From Anthonomus grandis grandis (lineage: Eukaryota; Arthropoda; Insecta; Coleoptera; Curculionidae), in NCBI RefSeq assembly GCF_022605725.1, contig NC_065547.1, forward strand, positions 25,461,167-25,525,166: a DNA stretch of 64,000 nucleotides, read 5' to 3'. Position numbers and translations under genes: made by a program. Positions 1-11,715 of this stretch are shown piece after piece; position 1 is the first letter of the stretch, and each line of letters begins with the position of its first letter. Below the pieces are notes generated by a model. The model was not told where the DNA came from, made no database searches, and worked only from the letters and a program-made list of their open reading frames with translations.

Positions 1-417
1 GTTAATGGAATTAACAATGACCAAATCTCCCTATTTTAGATTTAAAAGGACTGATGGAATATTGCCTCATACAACTACATAATAACCATTAACAGAGGAG
101 TACAATATAAGGCAGAAAGTTAGTTTCTAAAAAGTTGAGGCAAACATTCTTTCTGCCATAAATATTTATGAGATTTATTTTTTTTTATTTTTGAACTTTA
201 TAATAAAATTGTAAATTACGCATTGCAGAAATTGCGCAAAATCCCGAAATCTTGATACTAAGTTAAATTTGACCAATAGGAGCATTAACCGGGATTCGCG
301 TTTAGTAAGCTTATGAACTTATTTTATTCCTTAATTACAAAATTTAACAAATACACAAAATGTTTATAGGGCTAATTTATTTATCAACTTTCTCTATCTA
401 TTTAACTACATTGGTTT
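1..417. other. Unassigned AT-rich flank
   Basis: AT-rich sequence with homopolymer runs and no recognisable coding or repeat structure. It lies outside the left inverted repeat of the GINGER element. Confidence 0.6.
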
Positions 418-594
418 TGTATATTATATATGTTACGCTTAATAGTCGAATTCGGGGATTGCCCGAAAAAAATACGCAATTTTTGTTTTGAGCAAGAAAT
501 ATTTCCCAAACCCGAAAAAAATATTTTATACGACTTTTGAGCATTACAAAATAAACAAAACTATTTTTGCGCAATTTAATATGCACAGAACTAG
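418..594 (+). repeat. Left terminal inverted repeat of GINGER element
   Basis: Reverse-complement match to 2516-2685 with scattered mismatches. A short open frame inside this arm is fortuitous. Confidence 0.85.
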
Positions 595-784
595 ATTTGA
601 ATATTTCTAAATGACCAGCTCTAATTCTGCTTTTTTTATTCAATTAGCGCCAGCATTGGAATAAATCAGATATAAAGTTGGAAATGGTATTTAAATTTAT
701 TTTATTTAAATTAAAAATATTCTAGCAAATACAAAATCAAACAAATAATTATTCTTTGGTAAGTATCCAGTTAATTTAAAAATA

Positions 785-2398
785 TTATTTATTTAAACAA
801 GAGCTTGAATGATGATATTTAGAATTACAAAGGACATTTTTCTTTCGACAAGAGCATGATCTGCTAATACACGTTTTAATGCACATACATGAAATAAATC
901 CTTGTTTAGACCCTGATATATTGGATGATGCTATTCTAAGTGATATTTCTTTGTCGTTCTTGTCGCCAAAATTGTTGTTCTCTATAAAAATATTATTATC
1001 AGCCAACTGAAACTCGTTTCTACAAAAATGTTTTTGTAAAATTCCAGATTTTGTTGCTAATTTGTAAAACTCATCAATTGACTGAACAACTGCCATTACA
1101 TTTCGTGGTGCTAATCTGCCACGATCCACGTTTGGTATGCGTACAAGGACATTGTCGCCAACTGAGGCTGGTTTAAATTTTTTATTTGATTGTGCGAGCA
1201 TTAAATTGGCTTGTACTTCCAAAACTCTTTTAGCGTTTTCACGATTCGTAATTATATAGCAGGAACGTTGGCAAAGAAAACATTGAAACTCTGATTCCAA
1301 TTCGTTGTTAACTTTTAAAATGCTGCAGGCATGAATTTTTTCCTTTGCACTTTGAGCAATTTTCCACGATGGTTTTTGACACACAGTACATAACGAAAGT
1401 TCATTTTCGTTTCTCATGTTTTCAATGGCTATATTAATTTTAGAAATTTCTTCTACTCCTTTTTCACTATCTTGAATAAAATCCTACACTTCACTATCCG
1501 CCATATTTTTTAAATCAATAATAGAAAGTTGCACTTCGGTATCATCCATATTATCCTTGTTAACTATATGAACTTGCACTTTACTATTTGCCATATTTTC
1601 CCTATGAATCATAGCAACTTTCACGTCATTTTCAACTGTTTCGGTTTCATCTATAGATCCTATAGTATTTTGAAGTTCGTTGCTTTCATTTAACAGTTTT
1701 TCGAGATCGTCTTCAGTTTCCAAAAAAGCAACTAAATCTTGGGGCAAGTCAGTATCCTTTAGGCTTTAAACCATTTCTCTGAGCGCAACCAAACATAGCC
1801 TCGTATGGGGATCGCTTAATTGCACTGTGGTAGCTTCTATTTTTTTCGACTGGACGAAACACAGTCCATCGGCCCAGTGTTTTGTATTTTCATCAGACGT
1901 CCAACATATAAGAGCATCTCGCACATCTCTGTTACACTGTTCTACAGAACCTTGACTCTGTGAGTGGCGCGGTTTTCCATGACCGATTTTCAAATGTGGC
2001 CACTGGCATTTTAAATTGTTATGACCTGATTGGAAAATTCACGGCCATTATCAGAATGAAGTATTGACGGAGCTCCAAATAAACAAGAAATTTTTATTAG
2101 GTTTCTGGCAGTTTCTACAGCAGTTTTACTTTTTATTGGGCGTAGAACATAAATGGTCTTGATAGATCAAGATGAATTTGTAGTCTCCATCTGGATTGGT
2201 CTGCATATCAATAAGATCAACTTGGCACCGAGAATTCATTAGTTTACTTAAAATAGGCTTAACAACGATTCCCTTTCTAGGTGCCGTTTTTTTTAGTTGA
2301 CATATTTCACACAGTTTTAAGTATATGTTAATAGTTTCTCTAGTAATGTTTGCGTATTTTTTGTTTAACTCTTCTTCCAATGCTGAAACAAAATGCAT
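785..2398 (-). pseudogene. GINGER2-type integrase/transposase pseudogene (KRBA2-like)
   Basis: Read on the minus strand from about 2398. The N-terminal part has a zinc-binding CEIC motif and the first catalytic Asp (VDLIDMQ). A frameshift near 2160 moves the frame to the segment with the second Asp (HSDNGREF, near 2045). A second shift near 2015 restores the first frame, where GKPRHSQSQGSVE carries the catalytic Glu, so the DDE triad is recognisable. From 1993 down to 785 one frame continues, broken by a TAA at 1766-1768 and a TAG at 1484-1486. This part includes an acidic linker and a C-terminal Cys-rich tail (CMCIKTC, then SCSCRKK, ending HHSSSCLNK). The order integrase core, linker, Cys-rich tail matches proteins annotated as KRAB-A domain-containing protein 2-like, which derive from GINGER2. 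It cannot make a functional protein. The family call is recognition from motifs, not a search. Confidence 0.8.
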
Positions 2399-2515
2399 GC
2401 GTTATAAAAAAATTCTAGATTGAGATCTAACGTGCCGGTACCGGTATCCGAATAAATCCCGGTAATAAGACGTTATAGGCAACCAATAACCTGAATAACA
2501 CAGAAATATACAGAA

Positions 2516-2685
2516 CTAGTTCTGTTCATTTCATATTGCGCAAAACTAGTTTTGTTTATTTTAAAATGCTCAATAGTTGTATAAAATATTTTTTTCGGGT
2601 TTGGGAAATATTTCTTGCTCAAAACTAGAATGGCGTATATTTTTCGGGCAATGCCCGAATTCGACTATTTAGCATAACATATACA
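2516..2685 (-). repeat. Right terminal inverted repeat of GINGER element
   Basis: Reverse-complement partner of 418-594. It includes the CGAATTCGGG block and the shared AGCAAGAAATATTTCCC segment. Confidence 0.85.
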
Positions 2686-2797
2686 CCAGTAATTTTAACC
2701 TCTTGACGTTCATCTTCCTTTTCTTTAATTTAGTGGATTTGGAATCTCTTTGGGAATCAGGTTGCTTAGGCACTTAGAATGTAAGATTTTTAAACTC

Positions 2798-3160
2798 ATA
2801 AGGTTACCTCACGCTGTTTCGCTCCGGCAAGTAGGTAATGACGCCGGCTCTCATTGGCTTTGGAAATCAACCATTCTAAGCCGTAGGCTTTTACTATTAT
2901 TTTGTCATATCTTTTTTATGCCGAGTGTTTGTCATTATGAAGATCTCTGTCTTTTTAGAAAACTTAATCAAGCATTTTAAATTGAAGTTAACTTAAAATA
3001 ATGTTTGTATTCTATGCTATTTTTTTTATTGCTTTAGCAGCAGTATAAAGTTAGCTAATGGATGGCGGTGCCTTCGTAATCACCAATGAAAGCCAGAGTC
3101 ATTTCCGTGCCACACAGCGCATTTTCCTCATCCTAAAGTCCTAGCATGAAGTAACCTTAT
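2798..3160. mobile_element. Putative MITE, about 363 bp
   Basis: The ends are an imperfect 18-bp inverted repeat (ATAAGGTTACCTCACGCT on the left, ATAAGGTTACTTCATGCT read inward from the right). Weaker subterminal similarity follows around GGCTCTCATTGG on the left and GGCTTTCATTGG on the right. There is no coding capacity. Target duplication and superfamily are unclear. Confidence 0.4.
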
Positions 3161-3738
3161 AAGGTTAATATCCTTAATATGATTTTATATTTTAAGCCCT
3201 AATAACTGCAACTTGAATGATTTGTGACACATAGTACTTAAGACTTAAGAATATAAAATACTTAAGACTTTCATAAGGCATCTAACTATGTTTACCAACA
3301 GTTTAGTGTACTTATTTAGTTATTTAGCGTATGAACAATATCTGTAAATGACTTCAGAACCGACTTTAGAAAAACTAAGAGCATTTTTATGTTTATTACA
3401 AGAGAGATATAAATATAGAGCGTGCATCTAAAAATATTGTTATCAGTATTAAAGAGAATCAGGTAACTTATTAATCGATTAGTGTTGTCCATTGTTTGAA
3501 CGTGAAAAAGAGAGAAATTAGGTAAATCACCAGCCGGGATATTGATACCGGTTTTGGATAAAATACCTTTGTTACTCTATTAATAAGATAAACAAAGCAA
3601 AAATCAAGTCGCAGCCGTAGTAATTCTTTAAAGTATCCAGTCGAATCATTTAAAGGTCAGACCTAGTATACTTTAACAACAAAATTTGCAATGTTATTTT
3701 TGCAAAATTTAAATTAAGACTTTGAAGACGCACTGAAG
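3161..3738. other. Unassigned spacer
   Basis: No recognisable gene, RNA or repeat. It lies directly upstream of an RT fragment and may include unreadable LINE sequence. Confidence 0.4.
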
Positions 3739-3930
3739 ATGGTATGGTTCTTTGAGAGAGGTGGATGCTTTGGTAATGCTCAATATGGCTTTCGAACTAG
3801 CAGGAGCACTTCTTTGGGTATCTTAACTTTTATTTCAGAAATTTTGAATCCTTTTAATAATTTTCAACATAATATTATTGTTTACTGCGACTTATGCAAA
3901 GAAAAAAATAGAAAAAGTAGTTTTTTCCTC
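3739..3930 (+). pseudogene. LINE reverse transcriptase fragment
   Basis: About 55 residues resemble the non-LTR reverse transcriptase core: QYGFRTSRSTSLGILTF corresponds to the QYGFR..RST block, and IIVYCDLCK to the approach to motif A (CDLSKAFD). The frame loses similarity right after the CDL motif, before the catalytic FD. The downstream C-terminal fragment at 4225-4530 is on the same strand and probably belongs to the same copy after an internal deletion. The clade is uncertain (Jockey- or CR1-like). Confidence 0.6.
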
Positions 3931-4224
3931 AGAGATTCAGAAAACGTAAATAATGGAAGAAAGAAGTGTGTGTGGTAGTGTGTTCGGTTTCTTAGAATGC
4001 ACATTGATACTATTAGATAGGATGCTAAAATAAGCCATATTTTCGCTAAGCTTGAATGACCTTTATTTATCCTCCGCAACTTTTCACAATATGTCTCAGA
4101 AAAGGCTCTAATATCATTTTACCACTCCGAATATACATTCATATTCAATGTTCTAAGTTTTCACTGTATATTTCATTTTGTTCTTAGCTACGAGGTTTTA
4201 GCTGAAGGCCACTCCGCATTAGCA

Positions 4225-4530
4225 TCTCGACGTTTTGGGCTTCAAAGAAAGTCTATCAGAGTCATAGCTGACTTGAGTTATAAAAATGACTGTAGGAATT
4301 TTTTCAACAGGTATAACATTCTTACTATTCCCTGTTATCATATACTTGAAAGCCTAATTTATGTAAAGGACAATGAAAGCTTATTTGAGATGCATGGTGG
4401 GATCCATAGCTATGATATGAAAAAAATGTGAAGAAAGCTATTTAGCTACTAAAATGCAATATACTTGTAAACCATATTAAGGATTTAAGGAGAGAACAGT
4501 TAAAAAAAATTAAAAACAAATCATACGAGT
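4225..4530 (+). pseudogene. LINE C-terminal fragment
   Basis: The frame reads FGLQRKSIRVIADLSYK, then LTIPCYHILESLIYVK, then IHSYDM. This is the post-RT tail typical of many arthropod LINEs (LQKRAIRII..., ...LTLPSLYI.E.L.YIK, H.YDTR). A later stretch, HIKDLRREQLKKIKNK near 4475-4525, fits the extreme C-terminus. Stops and drift make it non-functional. No poly(A) tail is clear. Confidence 0.6.
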
Positions 4531-5547
4531 ATAATATGCAAACTGTTTTTTATTTGCTTATATTATTGTTCAGTTTTTTAAGCATAATTTTTATTTATTT
4601 TAATAATTATGCTTTAAATATGACATTAAATAAATTAAGTAATGTAATAAGCTTAATTTTACCGAAAAAATGCATTCCTGAATTTTGTAGCAATATAAAA
4701 AAATATCTCTACTTTTGACATTTATTAATACTATTGTGGACGATTTTTTTAATAAATAATTCGGAATTATTAGCTTTCTTTAATTTAAAATTAAACTGAA
4801 ATTATTCGTAATAATATTAGTTAGTGTCAATAAAAAAGCTAAATTATGCTGTAAACTCGAATGGTATAAATATGCCAGATGTATATTATTTTATACTTCA
4901 ATAACCAACTTAAGTATGACGTAAAATAGTTAAATTATCAATCTAAATATATCGCATTTCTAGTAAATCTAAAGTTTTTTGTTTTTAATAAAATAGCAAA
5001 TAATTTATCACTCGATCCTATTATAAATAAAGCTAATCTTAGAAGTCCATCTAATTTATTTTTAGCAAATTCTAATTTTAATATACCTAGATGTTCCGCT
5101 TTGTTAAATTTTGATACCAATGAAGTTGTAATGAATGTGTACGATAATTAATATAACACCCTTTTAGCATTTGTTTTAAAGGCCGGATGTGAGTATTCAC
5201 CTTGCGCTACCGTTCAATTATGGGCACCTTACACTCTTTGCTTATCGCTGCAGCAGTTCTCAAAGTATTCTGTCCATCTTACTACATCAAATATTTATTA
5301 TCTTCGGTCAAAGCGCTTTAAGGTTTCTTCTCGTTAACTCAGAGTAATGATGATAGAAAACTAATAATAATAATAGCCATAGATATAGATCTAGGGTACT
5401 CGTATGTTACATGCCCTCCGAAGATCAGGTCATAATCCCTTACAGCCTGCGTGCATTTATTAAGATAAAAATTAGGTTAGTTACGTTGTTTTCTAAGAAA
5501 ATTCCAGTTGTAAAATTGTTTTAACCATTTGAAAATGAAATAGAAAG
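4531..5547. other. Mostly unassigned; possible LINE linker trace
   Basis: Largely low-complexity AT-rich DNA. On the minus strand near 5180-5345 a short frame reads VVRWTEYFENCCSDK, resembling the RW.EYF segment between endonuclease and RT in RTE-like LINEs. It is too short to call separately. Confidence 0.3.
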
Positions 5548-5890
5548 AGACGACAATCAAAGGCCTTGCTAAGATCACAGCTTATGTTTACGGTTCACAA
5601 AAACCCATACTATATCGGAGAGAAAGATTGCAAATAGGAACTAGCCTCACCGATCTTTAAATCCAAATTTAGTGTTACAGAATAAAAATGTTTTAATATT
5701 ATCCGTTCTCTCTGGATTATTTAACTTATTTTGTTAGTAATCGTTGGAAAATATAAATACTGGGATGGGATTTTCTGATTATCTTTTTTTTTGGAGATAA
5801 GAGCGATTGTAGCATTCTTTAAGAAATTTGTAAATGTAAGTTTCTTAAGCATATATTCATCAACTTCGTCAAAGAAATGAGATCAACCAG
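5548..5890 (-). pseudogene. LINE reverse transcriptase fragment
   Basis: On the minus strand 5584-5548 reads SCDLSKAFDCRL, a good match to RT motif A including the first catalytic Asp. Upstream (5830-5720) a segment reads NFLKNATIALISKKKDN and then a YFPTI..KI-like stretch, corresponding to the FP.FLK.A.V.PI.K.GD and RPIS.L...SK blocks that open non-LTR RT domains. Order and spacing agree with one RT N-terminal half. Stops interrupt it and no motif C is found downstream. Confidence 0.55.
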
Positions 5891-6315
5891 AATAATGGTC
5901 TTAATAAGTTTTGTATGGTTTTAATAAGTTCTACGTTTATACTGTTCTGCGCAAACTGTTCTTAAGAGAACGTAAGTAAACAAAGACTTACACGTAGTAG
6001 CTTCCTTAGCTTTATTCTTCTAATACTTCTTTAGATTTTTCTAGTTTTGCATTCGGGTCCATAAGTTCTATACGTTCTAAATATATAGCTCACGAGGAAT
6101 TTGCTTTTTACTGAGATTTGATCTATGAGAGAGCTTGTAGTTCTTAGACTTACAATTTCACTAGCCCTGTAGTGCATTTTGATTGATAGGCTTGTCTCTT
6201 TCTGCATTCAACATTCAAATTTAAGGATTTTTTGACCCTAAAATAAAGTATACGGATTTTGGAACGTCCAGTAAAAGTGATAGTAACTTGAAGAGACATT
6301 TAATTCTTCTTTTTG
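5891..6315. other. Unassigned spacer
   Basis: No motif I can support. It lies between two LINE fragments that are not colinear. Confidence 0.35.
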
Positions 6316-6705
6316 TTTATCAAGTTGATTTGCTTTCTCATTACTCTTGTCATTTATATGACGTGGTATCCATGTAATAATAATCATGTAGTTAAATCAG
6401 AAGATTAAGATAAAAATCGGGTCTAACCCCCTAAAATTATCTGTACCTCAGTTCTTACATACTTTTCAATGGCAGCCATTTTATAGAAATATTGTGTTCA
6501 GGGTATAAGCTCTACCTTTACTTTCTTTAGGTATCAAAGTCACTTGTATATTTTCCAGCACTTATTTGGCTTAGTCCTCCAGGCTAGAGATAACAGATTG
6601 GTTTTTTATTGAGACTTAACATAAGCGACATAATATGAACGAGATAGGAGTCCCTGGTATTATCATCTTGCTTGCTCATAAGCATCAATTCCACTTTCTT
6701 GGGAT
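6316..6705 (-). pseudogene. LINE RT-thumb and RNase H fragment
   Basis: On the minus strand near 6705-6660 the frame reads IDPKKVELMLMSKQD, like the N..K.E.MLF segment after the YADD motif. Near 6380-6316 it reads TWIPRHINDKSNEKANQLD, matching the RNase H motif W.PGH....GNEKAD.LA with the last catalytic Asp position now Asn. RNase H domains occur in the I, R1 and LOA clades. This copy lies 5' of the RT fragment at 5548-5890 on the same strand, so the two are different insertions. Confidence 0.5.
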
Positions 6706-7098
6706 CTATTTAGTACTTTTATTTTATTATTTTAGTACTCTTTACGCATAGTTGAACAGCATCTTTAGTAATTGATGCTTATGGCCATTTCTGTATTTTC
6801 CTCACAGTGTCTTTTTTGACTTGATCTTATCATATATGCACGGTTTGTATTGTTATTGTTACCGATAAGTAGACAGGATGTATAGTTCTGGAATACTTAA
6901 TCTTTCCCATCGCATCCCTTTGTTTCGACTCCAAATTGATCCCATTGCTTTAAAAAAGGGAAGCAGGTTTTTCATGTGTATTTCTTTCAAGAATTTGACA
7001 TGTAAGATCAGCCAGAATACACAGAAAAATGTGCATACATGTTTCCTAGTAGATCTAATATTAATGCGCCTGATTAGTAATTTTTGGACCACCTCTAA
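6706..7098. other. Unassigned flank of pogo insertion
   Basis: Two overlapping open frames on opposite strands span this stretch. Neither resembles a known protein, and one runs into the pogo TIR. I treat both as fortuitous. Confidence 0.4.
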
Positions 7099-7100
7099 TA

Positions 7101-9267
7101 CCGTAAAACGGGGCTACTTTGTGCAGGTTTTGAGGCATTTTTGATTCTAGGCGCTGCATTTATAATCGAATCAACTTGAAAAAAAACAAGAGTAACAATA
7201 CGGGTCATATTTATAACCTGCCTTAAAATAGGGTTTTTACAATAAACTGTTTTCGAAAAAAAAATTAAAAAGATGGGTGCGAAAGTAGCCCCGTGTTTGG
7301 GGTTACATTGGCACCAAATTAGGCTTTTTTTTTAGTTTTTAAATAAAACATTCAATATTTTTAATGAAATTTCTATATTCTTAAACAAAATAAACAAAAC
7401 ACTTAAAAACTAACAAAAAATATTTTTCTAATAATTGGCACAGTAAAAGAAAGGAACTAAATCAAAACAACATAAATACTAATCATCTTCACATGCCTCA
7501 CAGGTATAATATTTTTCTTTGGATCCCTCGTTACAAATACCACAGATCCATTTAAAATAACCATTGCATAGAATCCAGTCTGGTCCAGTATAACCAGACC
7601 AATAAGCAACACAAATTCCGCATTCGTCTTCATTGTGGGTACTTGAGGATGATGGTAGATTGACATCTTTTATTGTCGATTTTTTAAAAATTTTTGCTTT
7701 TCCTTTGCCTTTCCCTTTTCCCGCAATCTTCTTTTTGTCATTATTTTCATTTTCAATTAGTTTTTCCTTGTCTTGCTCCTCTTTAGTTTCTTCACAATCG
7801 ACTTCTTTGCCGAGAATAATTTTTTGTCCCCGCTTTCGTTTAGGGTTAGTGCTTGATTGTCCACGTGTCTCCTGAAGAAACTCTAATAAACTATCATTCA
7901 AAATATCACTCGTAGATGCATTAATTGGAGTTTTTGGCAATTTGGATAAAGGCTGCTGCGGATCATATGGACAAATTCCGGTGGCACGAAATCCGAATTT
8001 TAAATTGTTTTCTTCTACTCTTCTACTCTTTCCTATAGAGATCTCCACAAGCGATCCAGAAGATTCGGAAAGTGTTCTTTAGGCAGAGTGCCTTTTACGC
8101 GACTGGTCTTTCTCCAATCGTCTAAAATAGCCCTCCATTTCTTTTTCATGGGAGCAAAGAAAGCCACGTCCAAAGGCTGCATAAAGTGAGTTGAATTGGG
8201 GGGTAAAGGAGCCATATAAATATTATTTTCTTTAGCAGTGTTTACCACGGTTGGAGAAAAATGTGAGGCTAGGTTATCACCTAAAAGAACAACTGATTCA
8301 CCATTACAATTTTCTTTGACGCGGGGCAGCAACAGTTTAAAAAACCATACCTCAAAGAGATTCATATCGAACCATCCACTGCTGCTGTTATAATAAACTG
8401 CCGCTAGAGCGTCATCAACAGTCCAATTTTCGTAAATGTTGTTGGCTTTATAGACTACCATTGGTGGTAGTAGGATTCCATTTGCGCTTCCGCAGACCAT
8501 TAAACTTATTGCTGAACGCGAATGTTCTTGAACCCTTTCAACCCTTTTAGTACCACTACGAACTAAAACTTTTTTGGCCCCGGGATCGTCTGTGAAATTA
8601 GTCTCATCCTAGTTAAACACTTGTTTCGCATTTCTGCGAAACTCCAGAACAGGTTTAATGTTATCGAAAAACTCCATTATATCGGCGCGCCCAACCGAAG
8701 CACGAGCACGCTTAATATTAGATGCCAATCGAATGCAAATATTATTTCTGGTAATTAATTTTTTAATAAAGTCTTATCCTGGTCTATTGTTGGGCCATCC
8801 AGGAATATTTCTGCCTTGTTTTGTAACATATTTTTTCACGATTTCCCTAACGGTAATGGGAAAACCCCAATCTGCTACCTGGTTGATGGTCTCTGAAATT
8901 AGCCTCTCCTCCTGTTGGGTAAGGATGGTAGGGTGACCTACACGACCCTCATGTTTCGCAAACAGCTTATTCTGAAGAGTGCCTCTAGGTATTTTCCATG
9001 TTTTGGAAGCTCGTACTTGTGACATCCTCCCTTCCCTAACAGCTTGCAATGCATTCGCTAAATTTTGTTCCGTGTAGTTTTTATAGGGCCTCGATCCAGG
9101 CAACCTACTATAATTTCACACCATATTTCGCGCCGCGGAACATAGCGACCTGTCTGAACAACTCTCGGACACTGAATATTAAAACTAGACAAACAAGCCT
9201 AATATAAACAAAGGCGCGCATGCTCTGCCAAAGTTACCCCGTGTGCCAAAGTAGCCCCGTTTTACGG
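7101..9267 (-). mobile_element. pogo-family DNA transposon, full length but inactive (2167 bp)
   Basis: Perfect inverted ends of at least 20 bp, beginning CCGTAAAACGGGGCTAC, lie at 7101 and 9267. Each is directly flanked by TA (7099-7100 and 9268-9269), the target duplication of the Tc1/mariner/pogo superfamily. The single gene lies on the minus strand and fills most of the element. All three catalytic Asp positions and both termini are present. Two stops and one frameshift silence it, so it is a relatively young casualty compared with most repeats in the window. Confidence 0.92.
7479..9103 (-). pseudogene. pogo/Tigger-type transposase pseudogene with C-terminal PHD-like finger
   Basis: Domain order on the minus strand: an N-terminal Psq-type helix-turn-helix (YTEQNLANALQAVREG, then IPRGTLQNKL); a CENP-B-like segment (EERLISETINQVADWGFP); a DDE domain with Asp 1 in DETN (8606-8608), Asp 2 in LLGDNLASH and Asp 3 in MQPLDVAFF, the last two 35 residues apart as in pogo; a lysine-rich spacer; and a Cys-rich tail with three CxxC pairs resembling a PHD finger. 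In the tail the central ligands of the usual C4HC3 pattern look altered. Breaks: TAA at 8774-8776, TAG at 8609-8611 where a Tyr codon would be expected before DETN, and a frameshift near 8040. Reading through these gives about 540 residues, normal for the family. It resembles proteins annotated tigger transposable element-derived or jerky-like in insects. Confidence 0.9.
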
Positions 9268-9269
9268 TA

Positions 9270-11330
9270 CTGTAGATCCCAGTGTGCACATTCTATAACT
9301 TTTTCTTGATGCTGCAAACTTGGTGTAGCTTTCCAATCTCCTTTTATGGTACTGCATTCAACTATTTTCTTAGCAGTTTATTTGCTTTTTATTTAGTCTA
9401 GTAATCAATAAAACCTAGTATCCAGGAAATGGTGCTTTGGTCGCTTAGCACTAGTTCTATCAGAAAATGCTTAACATTCTTAACTAGGGCTGATATGGAA
9501 AATAGATTTATTCTCCCCACATTCCACTATAGTATTAGTCGCTTCCTTCTTTATTCATTCTCCTCATTCTTTCTCCTCAAAGTCATCGAGTTTTTATATG
9601 ATCGAGCATTAATTCCACGTGTTCTTTTGTAGTGGCCGGATCTTAGAACATTGAATGTCTAGAATATGACATTGACAATCTCTCAGACATTGATGTCAAA
9701 TCGATTTTCCAATTTTTCATACAATATTTATTATGAAATTTCTAATTCCTAATTTACTGAATATTTTTTTAATGTGTTTTATTTTGTAACAGCTAAAAAA
9801 TGTACTCTTAGCTAACTAATAATATTTTCTTTGACATTAATCAACAAACTTTTCAAAAAATAAAAAAAAAACAACTTGGTAGCGACAGCGTAGAATATCT
9901 TAAATGCTTACAATGGAAGTATCTAATGTTGCCACTTTGTGTTTTTGTTGCATGTGTGTGATGCTAGCGATTATATTCAGCAACTAAAATCAAGAACGCA
10001 GCATATTTCGTTTGCCAGCAACCTATTTATAGTCCGCGCCCGCTGTTACTTAATTGATATTATCTCCCTTAATTCTCCTCCTTATCTCCTATAATTTCCA
10101 AGGAATTTTAATAATTTTTTATCCAGATATTATCAATGAATAACTAAATCCATTTGTGGTAGTTACAAACCACTACAAACTGAGGTTTTTTTAGTGATTT
10201 AATAAATTACAATAATTTATTATATCACTTTATTTGCTTCTGTTAAAATTGAGTAACCACAGACAACATGGAATACTAAGCATGGTTACCAACATGATTC
10301 TTACTGAAGACTAAACTCTTAGCTGTCATTCAAAAACTTCAATCGTTAAAATCAGGTTTGCCAACATTGCAACATAAAATCAAATAAAGTTTGCGCTATA
10401 TAATATATAGCGCTAAATTCAAGTAAATGACATCTTTAAAATTAAAAAATAGCTTTATATTTGTCTCAATTATAGAGCGAGCTTACACCATAGTGAAATT
10501 ATAAGGAAGAACCGAAATTGAGTAATTACATTGTAAAAATTTGACCCGAATTACAAAGTTAAGGGTATAAAGTAAATAATAAAATCTCCATAATCTGATT
10601 ATCATTTTTTTACTCGAAGAACTCTGCTGTTATTTATAGAATATCAAGCGGGACACAGATAACAGATCTGGTACAGAGTGAGAAAACCACGTTTTTATGG
10701 CGCATTCGTCTATAAAAGTTTATTGTGTCCACGCCGGGCAGCCATCAAAAATTTCGAACAACTTTGACACGATCTTGGGGACATTTAAATAACATCTCTC
10801 CGTCAGACGCTTGATGTTACAGGTGACCAGTTCGGGCCACACAAGACGATACAAATTTTCACTGTCTAAATAACTTGGTGATTTAGTTAATAATTCATCA
10901 TAAAAGTCACTATAAATACTGGATAAGTGAGTTACCCAAATTGATTAATATACGTTCTTAAGATATTTCGCAATGAGGTTAATGTAACATAAGCTGGCCA
11001 GTGAATCGAAACGCACATAAATGAATTAGTCGATGATTGAATTGGGTCATGGAGTAATTTAGGATTATAAATGAACCGTTTAGATACTGAAATTACTTTT
11101 AAAAATTACTTTTTTATATAGAAAATATGAACTGTAAATATTAGCATAAATTATATTGTTGATTCCAAGGCTTGATTGGAATATACAATACATATAGGAT
11201 TTTGGCACCCCAAATATTTTTGATTAGTGAGTAGGTTTCGATAAATTAAAAATAAATAGTGGCAGGTAATATTCTTTTACTGGAATATGTAATCCCAGAC
11301 AGATATTAGAGGTAGCCAATTATCAGGAGA
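9270..11330. other. Unassigned region
   Basis: No confident gene. On the minus strand around 9400-9650 a broken frame weakly recalls the tail of an RNase H-bearing LINE, but I cannot support it. The stretch from about 10680 to 11050 is less repetitive than its surroundings, with no coding frame. Confidence 0.3.
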
Positions 11331-11334
11331 AGAC

Positions 11335-11715
11335 ATACTACACAATTGTGATGGGAGACCTGTACGCGAAGAATACAGACGAAGAGAAACATATTGGAAA
11401 TTTCGGATTGGGATTCAAAAATAATAGAGGCGAAATGTTAGTCAATTTTTAAAACATCGAAAATGTATATATTACCTTAACAGCTTTTATAGAAAATACC
11501 TGCATACAAAATTAATATGGCAGAGCCCAGGTAACAAAGTAAAAAACGAAATTGACTAAATTTTTTCAAACTTTATAAAAATCTCTTGAGATGTCACTGT
11601 TCTAAATAAACTTGATACTGGTAGCGATGGTCATAGGGAAGTAAGAGCAATTTTGGAAATTTATCAAAATGGGAGAGAAAAAACTATTCAAGAAACCAAG
11701 ATTTCGAACAAATGA
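11335..11715 (+). pseudogene. LINE AP-endonuclease fragment (RTE-like)
   Basis: The frame starts YYTIVMGDLYAKN, matching the YT.VMGDFNAK block of the apurinic-like endonuclease, followed by HIGNFGLGFKNNRGEML (the .GLG.RN.RGE.L block). A shifted frame gives KLIWQSPGNKVKNEID (the W.SPDG...NEID block), and another gives VTVLNKLDTGSDGHREV, which holds the catalytic SDHR-like motif, here with an inserted Gly. This type is often annotated craniofacial development protein 2-like in insects. Several frameshifts are needed. No RT domain follows, so the copy is truncated. Confidence 0.75.

Larger units (their letters stand above)
418..2685 (-). mobile_element. GINGER-type (GINGER2-like) DNA transposon, degraded
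   Basis: An integrase-like pseudogene on the minus strand sits between two inverted repeats of about 170-177 bp (418-594 and 2516-2685). The ends read TGTATAT inward, and 5'-TG termini are usual for GINGER elements. Both arms carry the same internal blocks: a GAATTCGGG-type block, a run containing GAGCAAGAAATATTTCCC, and an AAATAAACAAAACTA block. The left arm has about 7 extra bases (a TATATAT expansion) near its tip. No target duplication is visible (GTTT on the left, CCAG on the right), so the flanks have drifted or an end is slightly misplaced. The coding region seems short at its N-terminus: only about 120 bp separate it from the right arm. Assignment rests on the integrase motifs and the long TIRs together. 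Confidence 0.8.

Noticed and set aside
398..643. Minus-strand 81-codon frame
   Set aside because: It lies in the left TIR of the GINGER element and its immediate flank.
7633..7875. Plus-strand hydrophobic frame suggesting a membrane protein
   Set aside because: It is the antisense of the lysine-rich part of the pogo transposase.
9400..9650. Minus-strand trace resembling the tail of an RNase H LINE
   Set aside because: Only weak residue-level resemblance over a broken frame, and not colinear with the RNase H piece at 6.3 kb.
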